Of a stretch of DNA of 64,000 nucleotides, positions 1 through 13,182 are shown piece after piece; position 1 is the stretch's first letter, and every line of letters begins with the position of its first letter. This DNA is from Blasia pusilla (lineage: Eukaryota; Marchantiophyta; Marchantiopsida; Blasiales): positions 39,804,001 through 39,868,000 of the forward strand of contig CM114273.1 in assembly GCA_050084515.1 (NCBI GenBank), read 5' to 3'. The notes under the pieces were generated by a model that saw nothing but the letters and a program-made list of their open reading frames with translations, was not told the origin of the DNA and searched no databases. A program made the translations under genes and the position numbers.

Positions 1-3000
1 GGCAAGAGTAATGTGATAGATGCAATGCTCTTCGTCTTCGGCAAGCGGGCTAAGCAGGCAAGCTCAATTGGCATGAAGGCACCAATTCTACCGAAGTGTA
101 TCATCTTCGTTTTGCTGATAGACTAGCGTGTTTTCTGGCTTGCGATTTGAAGTTCCAAGGTTCTATTGGGTCTCTGTAGACAAAAAATCAGTTCATTCAT
201 TCTTTCATTCTTCCTGCTTATCGGAGGGCAAGAAGATATTTGAATTGATGCAGTTGATTGATGACGTGGGGAAACTGGTGTAAGCTGTATAGATGCGATT
301 GAACAAAGTTTCAGAGCTCATCCACAACTCTAGCAATCATCAGAATTTGGACAGAGCCCGCGTGTCAGTTTATTTTCAGGAGATCATTGACATGGTAACC
401 ATCCTTTATGCTCAAAACTAAAGCCTGTTCATTCATTTTCCATCTCTTTCATAAGCTCACAATGTTATCTATCCACTGTAGATGATACACCATGCTCTTT
501 ATCTCGTCTGTTCTCGAATTGTGAAGTCACTTCTGCTTATCTACCCGTCGAGTTGTTGAGCGATTTCTGACTGGATCACACGGAAGCACTGACTGACCAT
601 GGTGAAGCGATTCATTTCTTCTGTTCGAGCAGGATGACGAGACATTTCAGGTAGTCCCTGGAACCGATTTCGTAGTCACTCGAGTGGCGTTCCGGGATAA
701 TTCTTCCAAGTACTACATCAATGATCGCTCCAGTACTTTCACCGAAGTCACCAAGAAACTGCGAGTGAAAGGGGTGGATCTTGATAACAACAGATTTCTC
801 ATACTCCAGGTAATCAAACTGTAGCCGAAAGATCAGCCGCGTCGTACACTTTAAAGCTTTACATTGTGATCTGGGTCTTACATCCTGTAGGTTAAATGCC
901 GAATAGAAAATATGGTGTTCTTTCTAACTTTCTCATCCACACCTAACCTCACTTGTCATAAGAATTACAAGGTAAAGTTAATCGATTCTCGTCGGATGAT
1001 GGTTCAGGGTGAGGTGGAGCAAATCTCACTAATGAAACCGAAGGCGCAAAATCCTCACGATGAAGGGTTTCTCGAATATTTGGAGGACATTATTGGTTCT
1101 AATGTTTATGTGGAGAAGATAGCAGAGGCGCACACCCAGTAAGTCAACCATCATCTGGTGTTGTGATCAGTGCTTATCATACAGTTGAGTGTCTTTTGTT
1201 ACTTCGATATGAGGAGAAATCAGGAGATATCTTTAGTTTCTCTAGATTTAGATGATGAAGATGTATTCTGGTTGCAGTTGACAGTTATGCGAGCCTAACG
1301 ATTAGACGTGGTGAATGGTGTAGGTTGGAAGAATTGAACGAGAAACGCATTAGTGTAGTGCAAAGGGTGAAGCTGTCAGAGAAGGAAAGGGATGGCCTTC
1401 AGGTACCACATCATTTCATCATTTCATTAAGGGCTCTTAGCCATCTGAAAGCATTGTCTGGATTCTCACGCCACATATGAAATTGGGCTTTGAATCGATG
1501 ATACAGGGTGCAAAGGATCAGGCAGAGGCATACATGCTGAAGGAAGCAGAACTTTTCAAATGGCAAGGAAAAACTGCAGAGTTGGCTCATGAAGAAGTCA
1601 ATGCAGATGCTGCAAGACTCAAAGAGCTGGTAGCAGAGCTGGAAGCTAATCACAAGAGAGAACGGTATGCTTGTGTGGCAGGGGCAATATACTAAATAAA
1701 CCTGTCTGTTCTGACTCAAAGTGTTATGTCAGAATTTTGGGGAAATCGTCAACATTTGAGATTCTGACTGTGTAGTATGATTCCGCTGTGTCAGGGAGAA
1801 ATTTGAAAGGCATAGCAAGGAGATGGCCGAGTCTGAGGCTCAGTTCAACAAAGCGATGAAACACCGGGATGTAGGTTGCAGAATCCTGTCGATATTTGAG
1901 TCAGACCTCGTAGTATTACCTTGAGTTATTGTTGTCATGTCTTTGTTGTCTTCTTGATTGCCGTCTCCCTTGGTAGTGTTAAGTAATATGCCGCTCAGGT
2001 CAATATTTGCAGACCTTGGAGTGTTAATCTAACGTGCCTTCCTCTTTCTTCACAGGAGGTGGAAACAGACTTAAAAACATGTGAAGAGAAATTCAAGAAG
2101 TTTGAACGTCAAGATTTGAAGTATCGTGAAGATTTGAAACATTTGAAGCAGAAGCTTAAGAAGCTTGACGAGAAACTTGTCAAGGTATAAGGATGCCAAT
2201 TGCTTTTTTTATGGGCTATCCTAGCAGCTACTCACAGATTAGTTAGGGGCACGGGACACTTCAATAAGCACTGGGTTTTTTGGCTCTCAAATGTCTTAGT
2301 CTCGTATCATGGTTGCTTGTGCTCACTCGCAAGTCAGCATGGCACTTTGTTGATGTCAGGATGTGGCGAAGATTGAGGATGTCGAGAGGGACACTGAAGA
2401 ATCTACTCTTGCAATACCCAAGCTCGAGGAAGAAATTGTGAAGTTGACTCAGAAACTTAGCGAGGAGGAAAAAGTTCTGGACACACTGAGAGAAGCTTCA
2501 AAAAGTGAGCGAATTTGTACTCACATCATGTCAGCTGTCTAGCCCCACAGAAGTGGTTTGGCTTTAATTATGCTTATATCCTGATCTGGAACATTAGCCA
2601 CTGCATTGTTTTCCTCAGTGGTTACTACCGTATCTGCAAAGAATTGTGATTGTTAGAGTGGTTGTGTATAGAAACTGCTACTGTCGGAGTTGTTGTGGGC
2701 CAACCATTCATCTTGTCCACTACTCAACAGGATCCTTTAGAAAGGCCCTCTTTTTTATAGAAGAAAAGTTTATCTGTCGTAAGGTTTATGATGACCTTTT
2801 TGAATTTTTATTAATAAGCTCTGTCAAACTTGTTTATTCTAATATCAGGTTTTTTCAGGTGAGGTTGAGAGATATCGGGAGCAGCTAGAGGTGGTGCGGG
2901 GCGAGCTAGAGCCTTGGGAGAAACAGATTATCCAGTGCCAAGGGACAGTAGGCACCGCAAGCTCAGAGAGCAAGCTCCTAAAACAGAAGGTAAGTTATCG

Positions 3001-6000
3001 GGGCTACAATTCTTTGGTAATCAGGCTGATAAATGGGTAGTAACGCTTGGATGAAAGCAACAAACAGGTTTCTATTTTGACGGGCGACTTAATTATTGGT
3101 TTTTCTACTGAAAGGTGCAGGTCTCGGGTAACTTTTAACATTCGTCCCTTGCACTTCTTTCCTCACCAGCATCAGTCCAGCAAAGAAGCATACGAGCGAG
3201 CCTGTAACAGTATCCAGGCAATCAAGGAGACGCTTGTGGACAAGGAAAAAGAGCTTACTAATCTGAGTGCTGCTCTAGAAAAAAATCGCGTTCTTGTGGC
3301 CACTGGACGTGAAGAAGAGCAGGTACATTCTAAACTAACCGAGCTACCTACATCAATCTGAATCTGCGAAATACCTGCCGGAAGGGAGAATTCAAATCAA
3401 AAGTCCTTGATGTATTAAGATTAGTAATCGGAATTATGAGTCGAATTACATGTAGTACACGTCAGATGCTGGGTTCTCTCCACATTAACATAAGAATTGG
3501 GTGCGGTTGATTTGAACAAATTACCTGATAGCGCGGGCATCGTTTGCAACAGAGTCTCACCAAAGAAGAAGGAATACTTGCGGCCCAGGAACAGGTAGCC
3601 CGGCAGCGAGTCAATGAGTTGCGTGGGCTTTTGGATTCTGAGAAGAGTCAGGGAGTAGTTTTGCAGGCAATAATGAATGCCAAAGAATCTAAAACAATTG
3701 ACGGCATCTATGGTCGACTGGGAGATTTAGGTGCTATAGATGGTAAGACATCTGTTTCGATCGTAATTTAGTTCTTCTGTTTTCGGTGTAAATTAAGTCA
3801 CATAGATAGATATGCTTCTCATCTGGAATTCTTTGATTGCGGCCTCGAATTGAGCAATAAGTTCACATGGCAGAGTTCCGAGAGGCGGCGTTGAATTTCG
3901 TTGGATTTTCATGGTGTGAAATCCTCCATGATTTTGTACAAAATGAGCGCAGGTTCTAAAGTAAACCAGCTGGCCGCAGATTTTCGCAGAGTCCAATGTG
4001 TCTCATAAGCAATTGCGCTCTTGGATCCCCGTGGAGATGAAATAAGAGTACTCATTCTCGTGAGTCGTGTGTCACCGATAGGCTGGACTGACTGGAGTAA
4101 CCGAAAGGGTTCCAATGAATATTTGTGCAGCTAAGTTCGATGTTGCTATCTCAACTGCTTGTGGAGGATTGGACTATATTGTAGTTGAAACAACTTCCAG
4201 TGCTCAAGCTTGTGTGGAGCTGTTGCGTGCCAAAGGCCTTGGGGTGGCTACATTTTTGATACTCGTAAGTTCTAAGATTCAATTTCCTATTCTTGCGTGC
4301 CATTCGTACCTCCGTTTGTTGGGTATCAGACCTAAGCATATGGGTCTTAAGTTTTGAACTCCTGATAGCCCTTGATTGATTGATTGTTGAAGAGTTGGAG
4401 GTGATTAAATTGAAAGCGAAGTGATGAACTGAAGTAGAGTCCTGTACTCTCCTTCATCAGCTAGGGGTTACCTGTCAAACTGACATGTGAAACAACACTC
4501 CACGTGGGACAAAACTTAGCAAAGCTGCCCAAGTGTTGGCTTAAAATTTGCTCACTGGAATAGTTGTAGCACAAGTTGATCTTTTAACTACGACTGCGAC
4601 CAAATTTTCGTCATGGAAATAGACACGGTTGATGCACTTGAAATATAAAAAAGACTGAATCTGGATTCCTAACCCGAATGCAGTAAGCTTAGTTTCTTTG
4701 TGATACAGTCTTAGACGCATCATCTGAGGGATAAAAAGCAATTGCCTCTGGGACTCTCTTTTAACCTGTCAAGACTGTTTACAGGACAAGCAAAAGGATT
4801 TAATTCCGACAATGAATCAAAGGGTTAAGACACCAGAAGGAGTACCACGATTATTTGATGTAGTGAAAATGCGAGATGAGAGGCTGCGTGTGGCATTTTA
4901 TTATGCTCTGGGCAACACGGTCGTCGCAACGGATCTAGATCAGGTTTGTGTTGAGTTTTGACCAATCTGTTTTCCAGCATCTCTTGTCAATTTCAACAAT
5001 GCTCGAATTATTTAGTGGGCCAGCTGTGAGCGGTAGGCAAGAAATAGGAATACCATCACATCCATGAGTCCAACTCCTTGACATCGTTTGGTCTCCGAAT
5101 GTGAATCTAACGAGTAGATGGCGTTGGAAGTGACTCTTCCAGGCGACAAGAATTGCCTATGGGTCGAACCGAGAATTTCGTCGTGTGGTGACCTTGGATG
5201 GTGCTTTGTTTGAGAGGTCTGGTACCATGACGGGGGGTGGAGGAAAGCCTAGAGGTGGTAGAATGGGTACAACTATTCGAGATGCGAGCGTCTCTGGGGA
5301 GGCTATACGAACGGCTGAAAATGAGCTCGCTCGCTTGACAGACCTGCTTGCTACTGTTCGTGAGCGGATCAATATGGCCGTATCACAATCTCAGAAAGCA
5401 GAAAAAACTTTGGGACACTTAGAGCTGGAAATTGGGAAGACTCGCATGGAGGTGAGTTGAATAATCGCAATGATCAATGAAGTCGAAACTGCTGCTAGGT
5501 CCGCATTGCTTTGCTTTTACGCGGGTTTTACAGCACTTTGTCTGATAACAATAGTTTGTTGATGGTATTGTAATGTGAGGGTTAAGAGTGCTAACTATGA
5601 TTTCCGTAGATTGTAAGCACTGACGGGTGTATTCTCTTTCTTCACAGGTTGAGGCCATGACCCTTCAACAAAAGGAGACATCCGATCACCTCGGAGCTCT
5701 GAAGTTGGCCGCAGTACCAAGAAAAGATGAACTTGAAAGAATACGAGAACTTGATCATTCCGTGGAGTTGGAACAGTCAAAGTTGGCGACTATTGAGAAG
5801 AGTTCGAAGAAACTACGCGATAAGGTCCGTTGCTGCAAAGTTATTATTATGTGTAAGCATTGTCTATTAATCTGGTGCTGGAGGTCTTTGATGAGATGAT
5901 CACTTCCACTGAAGTAAGCTAGCTGGTAACTCTGCTCTTTGATGTTTGCCTATGGTGCAGTCGAAGGAGCTGCAAGAGCAAATGGAATATGCAGGTGGAG

Positions 6001-9000
6001 AAAAACTCCAGCAGCAAAAAGCTGCGGTGGAAAAACTCCAAAAGGTCCTCTCAAGTTGTTTCCCTTTCTTAGTTGAAAACAAAAAATGTGCAATGCTGTG
6101 CTTGCAATACGAGATGATTCAAGAGAAGCTGAATGTTTGACGATCACATTTCTCAACGATGTCTATTTTTTCCTCCAATGTTCGCCACAGGACATGGACC
6201 AAAAAGCCTCTGCCATAAACAGAAAGAAGGTTCAGATTTCAACAAGCAGTAAGACGATTTCGACTATTAAGAAAGCCATCGAAGCTACTACCGCAGAGAA
6301 AAAAAGAGCTTGGAAGAGAAAGAGAAAACGGTCACCGAGTTTAAGGCAATAGAGAGCAAAGCTTTTGAATTGCAAGAGGAGTTCAAAAAATTACAAGAGG
6401 TAAGCTGATTTGTCTCGCCTGATGATGTACTCCAGATATTACAGTTGACTTTTACAGTTTGAGGTAGATACAAATGAGATTCCGCTCTTTGGTTGGCTGG
6501 TTGACTGTTCCACTAGGTGACAGTATCTTAGACTCCAAATTGATTGCATGGTGGGCGGAGAGATCAAATTGCTGTCGGTAGATATTTTAATCCTTGAAAT
6601 TGTTCCATGCAGAGATTTAAGAAGCAAAGTGAGGAGGTTGAGGTCATGAAAAAGGCCCACAAAGACCTGCAGAAACTTGTAAATGACCTTCGAACTGGAG
6701 AGGTAATCAGTGGTATACATCGTCTGTGTCTGATCGTTTGCTTTTAGCTTCTTATGGGCTCATCAAGTCGAATTGGTTGCCCTATGAGTTGTAGGACTTC
6801 CAATAAGGTTTTTTTTGCTTGTTCATCGGACTAACGTAAAAGGACGCAATGTAGGTTGACACCGAATCGAAGCTGACTGATACAAAACGATTGGCTGACG
6901 AAAAGGACAAGAGAATCAACGAGCTGTTGCGGAAAGTAAAGGAATTCAGCGCACAGCTTGAAAAGCATGTCGAGCAGTGCGTTCGAACTCCCCTTCGTCC
7001 AATTTATTTGTTATCCTGGGATTAAGAGTCTACATTGCCGTGTTGTTTTGGTCTAGTTATCAACTCTGGTGGGAAAGTTTTTAAGGAGGCTCCCGGTGAC
7101 CTCTTGCCATTTGTGCTCCACTGATCTCAATTTCTTGAATCACCAGAATGAAGAAAGAAGGTCTTGATGGGGAGTTGGTAAATTCGGCCATCGCGCAACC
7201 TGAGCCTTGCGATCTTCAGCGTGCGAAGCAGAACGTGGAGTTGCTTACAGCACAAATCAAGGAGATGACACCTAGTCTGGACGCCATAACTGAGTAAAGC
7301 CTTTGATCCACATCCAGTAATTTTCTTATTCTGAACCAGCGAAGCTTTACGTTCAATTGTGTGCTGTGTGCTCTTAGCGCACTAGTACCTTCCCGGCATC
7401 ATTACCTTCCCGAAGGACATGAAACTCTGCTGTGATATTCCCATCACTTCATAAAATGCTGCTAACCTTCGGGCACATTCAATTGAGATGACTTTCTAGA
7501 ACGAGCTACCTGATGACTGCCACCCCTCAGAGGGAAGGCCTTGCCAACAGGGAAAAGCTCGTGTTCTGGCTGAGTCGGCCGTTGGTCAAGCAACTTCGAA
7601 AATTCTACAACGCCTGCTGATTTCACTCGATGTTTGTGAAGGTACCGGGTGAAGGCTGCCCAGTATGACGAACGGGTACTTGAGCTCAGTGGGGTCACAG
7701 AGGAACGGGATGAAATCAAGAGAAATTACGATGATCTTCGGAAGAAAAGGTACTGTGATGAAGCATTCTTCACCGCCACATGAATCGCACAGGAAAATAA
7801 AGAACGTGTTGCCGAGTCGTATTTGACTTCCGCCTCAGAGCAGATTCAGTGTTAAGAAGAACGTGACAAGTTTACGTCGCATTGTGACTGCAGGTTGGAT
7901 GAATTTATGGCTGGGTTTAATGCAATCTCGTTGAAATTGAAGGAGATGTATCAGGTATGATGAATGTAGGATCTGAAGATGATCCCATCCTGCTTTTTAT
8001 TTCCGATTTCCTGTAGAACAATTTCTTGAAGAAGCCTACACGGACTCACCTGAAGTCCTTCCGACCAAGTGAGCATAGTCCACTGACAGCTTCTAAGATG
8101 GCACTCATGTTCGCCGGGCGAATCGGTACGTGCTAAATAATGGCATCCTCTTACACAGCTTTGCTTATGAAATTTTCTGATGTCACTGATAGAGTTATAA
8201 GACCAGTTTCTTACTCATCCTGGTTCAGATGATCACGTTGGGAGGCGATGCAGAATTAGAGCTTGTGGACTCACTAGATCCTTTCGCCGAGGGTGTGGTC
8301 TTCAGTGTTAGACCGCCGAAGAAAAGCTGGAAGAACATCTCCAACCTGTCCGGCGGTGAGAAGGCAAGAGCCTAGAACCCATCAATCCTAGAGCTTTCTG
8401 TTTGATCATGTTCCCCTCTCGTAATTTTTAAGGCTTTTTGGCGTTTTACCCAAAGTCAGAACGGGTTTATTGGGACGAAGTGTACCATTTCGAACACTGT
8501 CGCAAGTAGTTCAATGGTGAGGTTCGAGAAAGTAGTATCACTCGCTAGTTACTCAGAGTTCGCCAATTACCAACAAGGTTTTCATTCAGTGAATCGAATC
8601 TCAAATGATTTCTCCGATTTTTTTTTCTCATTATTTCCTGTTACGCGTTTGCAGACTTTAAGCTCCCTTGCATTGGTTTTTGCGCTACACCACTATAAAC
8701 CCACGCCCCTTTACGTCATGGACGAGATTGACGCTGCCCTGGGTAAGCGATGAGAGGATTCTATTGATAAAAGATGTGGCGAGGTTGAATGATACGCACA
8801 GATTATCACGACGAACTTGGCCTTTAGAGATTCCTCGTAGGTCCTGTTCCTCAATTTCTGTCTGTCTAGCCGATTTGGCAAAGTACCCATGTCCCCTCCA
8901 GCACTTTCTTTATATCATGACTTGCCATGCCCTCCTGATTTTATTGCAGATTTCAAAAATGTGTCCATAGTAGGTCACTACATCAAAGATCGTACCAAGG

Positions 9001-9383
9001 ACGCACAATTTATTATCATCAGGTAAATATATATTGAGTTAGTTTTAGTCATATTCTCTGTGTCGTTCACCTCCTGCTAAATGTCTTTTCTCTTAAGGAA
9101 ATCAGGTAGTCGTCGTGAGTTCACTTGAGTCTTCCTCTGTAATTTATTGATACAATATATACACCTTCATATTAAGTCATCCTCTTCACTGAGCAAAATT
9201 CCCCACGCTTGCTTGTGTCATGAACAAGAGTCAAATGTCTGATGTTTCACTTGGTGTGGCAGCTTGAGGAACAACATGTTCGAGTTAGCTGACAGGTTGA
9301 TAGGGATTTACAAAACTGATAACTGTACCAAGAGCATCACTATCAATCCCAAAAGCTTTGCAGTAGCTGCAGCTGGAAGCTAG
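1..9383 (+). CDS. SMC4: SMC4, condensin ATPase subunit (5'-partial, 27 exons)
   Basis: SMC4 pairs with SMC2 in condensin and compacts mitotic chromosomes in the nucleus. Exons read from splice sites: 1-57, 293-394, 633-809, 1008-1138, 1324-1402, 1507-1664, 1795-1870, 2056-2184, 2360-2504, 2859-2989, 3170-3322, 3553-3742, 4131-4264, 4785-4943, 5143-5451, 5648-5824, 5961-6044, 6191-6399, 6613-6702, 6855-6976, 7147-7293, 7642-7749, 7894-7954, 8229-8363, 8655-8742, 8950-9022, 9263-9383. They give about 1181 residues; by memory the family has about 1240, so some 60 N-terminal residues lie off the left edge. Walker A (GKSNVIDAMLFVFGKRAKQ) is exon 1. Two coiled-coil arms flank the hinge (exons 12-15, with ACGGLDYIVVETTSS). 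The signature NLSGGEK ends exon 24 and Walker B (LYVMDEIDAAL) is in exon 25. The hinge sequence fits SMC4 better than SMC1, 2 or 3. Oddities: a one-base frameshift in exon 18 and two GC-AG introns. Exon phases agree throughout once one base is added in exon 18. Confidence 0.95.
58..292 (+). other. SMC4: SMC4 first visible intron with GC donor
   Basis: The exon ends after Walker A at AAGCAG, followed by gcaagc instead of gt. The acceptor is tag before ATGCGATTGAAC (MRLNKVSELIHNS), which is the residue run expected after Walker A in SMC4. GC-AG introns are a known minor class spliced by the major spliceosome. No GT nearby keeps the frame as well. Confidence 0.8.
8364..8654 (+). other. SMC4: SMC4 intron after the signature motif, GC donor
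   Basis: The exon with NLSGGEK ends at AAG followed by gcaaga. The next coding stretch (TLSSLALVFALHHY) starts after gcag at 8654 in the same phase. This is a second GC-AG intron, at the other ATPase half-site. Confidence 0.8.
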
Positions 9384-12300
9384 AAACTGCTCAGCTCCGA
9401 AGAATACTCTGCTGACAAGTTAGAGGGGACTTGGTGAATGTCTCCCAAACCCTCCGTCACCAGCTGCAACAATCACTTCCAAGGGCTCTTTACAGAAAGA
9501 ATATGGAGTCACAGCTGAAGAATTCTGGAGCAATTCACACGGTACGTATACCTACTAAAGTTAGCAAAATCACGAAAACGTTGTGATAGTTGATATTTCA
9601 TCAACTAGGGATCAAGTTGGTTTTGCCTTTCTTGACAAGGAAGTTGTCCAACGACCCCTTAATGTATTCTATATACTTGAGAAATATTCATCATGGGTGT
9701 GTTGAAAGTGTTTCCAACTAATGTGTCTCTTTTGATTGCTCCCCATACACATAGCGGAGGACAACGGTAAAATCAATTCTGAATTATGCCCGTCTTAGGC
9801 AAATCTTTTGAAAGCTAGTAGACGACAACACTAGTTAGATGGGATAAACGACCATATGCATAACCCTAGAACCTTACTTCACAATCCTTCGCCATCGAAG
9901 GACAGCCTTGCGGCCATGCAGGATTATTTGAGTTAATCCACCACGTTCTCCACAGAAAGATCTTCCATTCTTTTTTCTGAGCCTCTTGTAAGTAGTGCGT
10001 ACCTTTTTTCGTTGCGATAGGTGTACCGACAATCAATATCTCCAACGAGTGCCCGGGCATATCTCGAAATAGCTTTGCCAAGACCTTGCCAATACCTTTC
10101 CGGGAGACTAGGAAAAGTAAGGAAATGATGCAAGAATGCACATCACATTCAAGTTCATTTTCTTGTGTAGTGTCCCATTCTTGTGGAGCAATTCCGTCAC
10201 ATCGTGCCCTATTTTTGGGACGCTGGGCACGTCCATCGACGCTAGGGTTGTACCAATTGCCCCGTTTAGTTTTGTTCCTGAGAACCAAAAGAGGCGTTTC
10301 AGGACGTAAGTATGGAAACGGAGAAGTTTTACCAAGTTATGCCCAAACATCGGTTCGTATTCTTATATAATATGGGAGTCATTTAGCAGTCTACCATAAT
10401 TATTTTCATGTTCGATCGGACTTCATAGTATGATTAGTTCAGTCTTTGGCGCATCAATAATTACGGTTGCATCTCATTGTCGAGAATCAGCTTCAAAAAT
10501 TAAGGTGTGCAAAAGGAAAGCCCCTGTCAATATTGATATCCCCTAATCCAATTGAATGCCATTGGGGTTGGTCGGGGTTGCTAAGTTGTCTCTAGGGTTG
10601 GGACGTTAAAGGTCACTCGAGCTAAAGGGTGTAGGCTTATTCCACAGCATCAAGTTCCCTTACGGAGTTTCTAACTAGTAGATTTGGTATGTAGCATGGA
10701 TGTGCCGTGCCAGCTGAAGAGACAATATGACGTGTGGAAAACCCTACGAAGATGATGTGGTAACACAGCGCGATGATTTGGACACAGCTTGATGAAACTG
10801 AGGTGTTCGTTCTGCCACCCATTTCTGAACTTCGACACTCCCATCCTGCACCTTGAGAGTTGCTCTTGGTAACAAGGACCTCACGCGAGTTGCTCTGTGC
10901 GTCGTGAATGACGACACTGATATCGTGTCACGTTAATCCCGAACGAAACCGCACGTCATCGATGCCAAGCGTGACCGATGGAAATACACCTGTTTTCTTC
11001 TCTTCTGACTTGTCTTAGGTCGCGCAGTAGTTGTGTTCTAAACACGAAGATTCCTATGGCTGGCCCCATACTATTTTTATTCAAGTTTCCACCGAAAGTC
11101 TAGAGCGCAGCTTGTCATCTTGTTGCTACTCGACGGTCTCCACTAAGTCCAGCGAGCACGGTTTGCAGAGCCCAAGCGAAAAGCATGGGAAAGTTGCGTT
11201 TTCATTTAGGGTCGGGTTGGTATAGGACGATGAAAATTCGAACGAAAGGTGTCATAGTTTTCTTTAAGCGTTGGATTTAAGCCCAAAACGAGTAAGAGAA
11301 AAAATCGGACATATTTCTATTAAATGAGGAGGTTTTTGGAAAGGTGCGAAGGGAAGAGTTCACTTACAAAAGAAAGTAGTAACATCCTTCCATAGAAATA
11401 TTTCACCCTACATATATATATATATTACCCTCCTTAAATGGTCACATATTAAACTATATGTTGATGCTATGTTATAATTTTGTTCTTTAATTTCAAGGGC
11501 GTCACTCGAAAAAGTGTCTCCATTAGTTTATAATATGTTCTTGTCCATGTATTTGCATCATCAAGGTTTAGATTTTCACATCTCAACAAATGACTATAGT
11601 TAGGTTTGGTTTTGGACCCTAGATTGAACAGGAGGCTCAAACGAGTTTCTAGGATATTTACGTACTAAGTCGATAGCTCACATTCGACCATAATTATCAA
11701 GGTGGCCTTCCTCCAAGTTATACTTTTCACAAATAATACTTTTCATATATAAGCCCTTATGAGATTATTGTGACTTGTAAGTCACAATAATTTCATAATC
11801 CCTATACACATGTTAGATATGGATTGATGATAATGGATGTATATAAATCAGCCATAGATATTCGCATGACACATGTTACTTGAGCCTACACAATTTTTGA
11901 TAGAATATTCTATTCAAAACTACATTAATTATCTTGGGCATATATGAATAAAATATTCATGCTGGAGAATATGGTTGATGATCCTCAGATGTGGTAAGAT
12001 TTGCATCATTTCTTAAAATAATATCGATTAGAATTCTTTCAAGCCAACCCCCAACTTATTTGTCAACTTAGGACTTATATCATACATATGAATGTATATA
12101 TTCATAGTCCACACAACATTGATATTCCCTTCACACAAAAAGATCTAAACAAATTTATATACATATTTAGACCATACAATAAAATGGAAGTAAACTACAC
12201 ATTCAAATAGTTTACTTAGATTCCACATATGCTATTCATGTCCATCATCTATATAATAAACGAGGATGGGGTTAGACGAACATTCCTTTGGTGTTAGCAT

Positions 12301-13070
12301 CTGTCCTTTTATCCTCCTTCCGTGTTGATTCTTGTCATATCAACTAAATTAGCAGGTCTTAGAATGCCTCTCCCTTCACCCGTGCATGGCAGGAGCATCA
12401 CACTAGCATACTAATATTTATGTCCACCTTTCCACAAAGAGCTCAAAATTGGAGTGTCTTAGTTCTTCACGAAAATCTAATTCTGATTGATACATCTAAG
12501 GTTGAAATTAAGAAAAATGGTTCTTGATATTAAGTCATAGACATATCTCCTACTTAGATAGGAGTGGGTATGGCTATGTGTGAATTTTTTTTTCAAGAAC
12601 ATGTTATTACTAATGGGTCGTTTCTTTATTTATAATGTTAATAGTAGTACTTCCTTTGATATGTTACGGGTAGAACTTTCCAAGAGTATCATATGGCTTT
12701 ATCTTTTTAATTAAATAAATCATTTTTTTGGTTTCATTTTATTTTTCTTATAATACTTTTTTGGGTTTTTTTCTACAATTGAGATTTTCATAGATGAGAA
12801 AAGAAATTTTTGTCCTTCACTTAAACCATTTTTCTTTGACAAATTTTTTTAATCTTATCTTACTTAAATAAAAAGGCCATATCCCCATACCTCTCACTTG
12901 CTTATTTGGAAGAAATTAGTGAATCTTTTGTACATTCTCCTTTTAGTAGCGTCTAGAAGCTTTTTTTACTTTTTAGGAAAAATCCACCCCTCTTTCTTTT
13001 TAAACCCATTGTAATTCTTTCCATGCGACCAAAAAATCAAACTCAAATCTAGACTAGTAACATAGGAATA
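9384..13070. other. Intergenic region after SMC4, gene-poor
   Basis: The first part presumably holds the SMC4 3' UTR. From about 11300 the DNA is AT-rich, with a short (TA)n run near 11412-11425. The longest open frames (for example 9866-10288 on the minus strand) resemble no family I know and lack coding character. Apart from the mini-Helitron candidate listed separately I see no gene. Confidence 0.6.
12248..12414 (+). mobile_element. Possible mini-Helitron (167 bp)
   Basis: It starts A|TCTATATAATAAACGAGG, which resembles plant Helitron 5' ends, and stops at CTAA|T, so the A/T host junction fits. A GC-rich stretch (cccgtgcatggcagg) lies upstream of the end, but its stem is weak. An alternative end is CTAG at 12403-12406. 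Helitrons make no target duplication, so the ends are the only evidence. Confidence 0.3.
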
Positions 13071-13122
13071 CCTCTTATGGAAACCCCTCTAAAATTATTT
13101 CTAGAGGTGTTTCGGTAAGAGG
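13071..13122. repeat. Imperfect hairpin, 20-nt arms, 12-nt loop
   Basis: Arms 13071-13090 and 13103-13122 are reverse complements with about three mismatches. The loop is 12 nt. It lies 8 bp before a second, perfect hairpin of the same geometry. Confidence 0.75.
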
Positions 13123-13130
13123 TTTTTTTT

Positions 13131-13182
13131 TTTTTACACTCTAAAGGGGCAATTTTTCTGTCGCCCCTTTAGAGTGTAAAAA
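13131..13182. repeat. Perfect hairpin, 20-bp arms, 12-nt loop
   Basis: Arms 13131-13150 (tttttacactctaaaggggc) and 13163-13182 are exact reverse complements around the loop aatttttctgtc. A shorter inverted repeat (gttagttgc, 13190-13198, with gcaactaac, 13222-13230) follows. It may be a fold-back or MITE end, or a small-RNA precursor. No gene overlaps it. Confidence 0.85.

Noticed and set aside
9866-10288. 140-residue minus-strand frame after SMC4
   Set aside because: No recognised motif, overlapping frames on both strands, no splice or promoter support.
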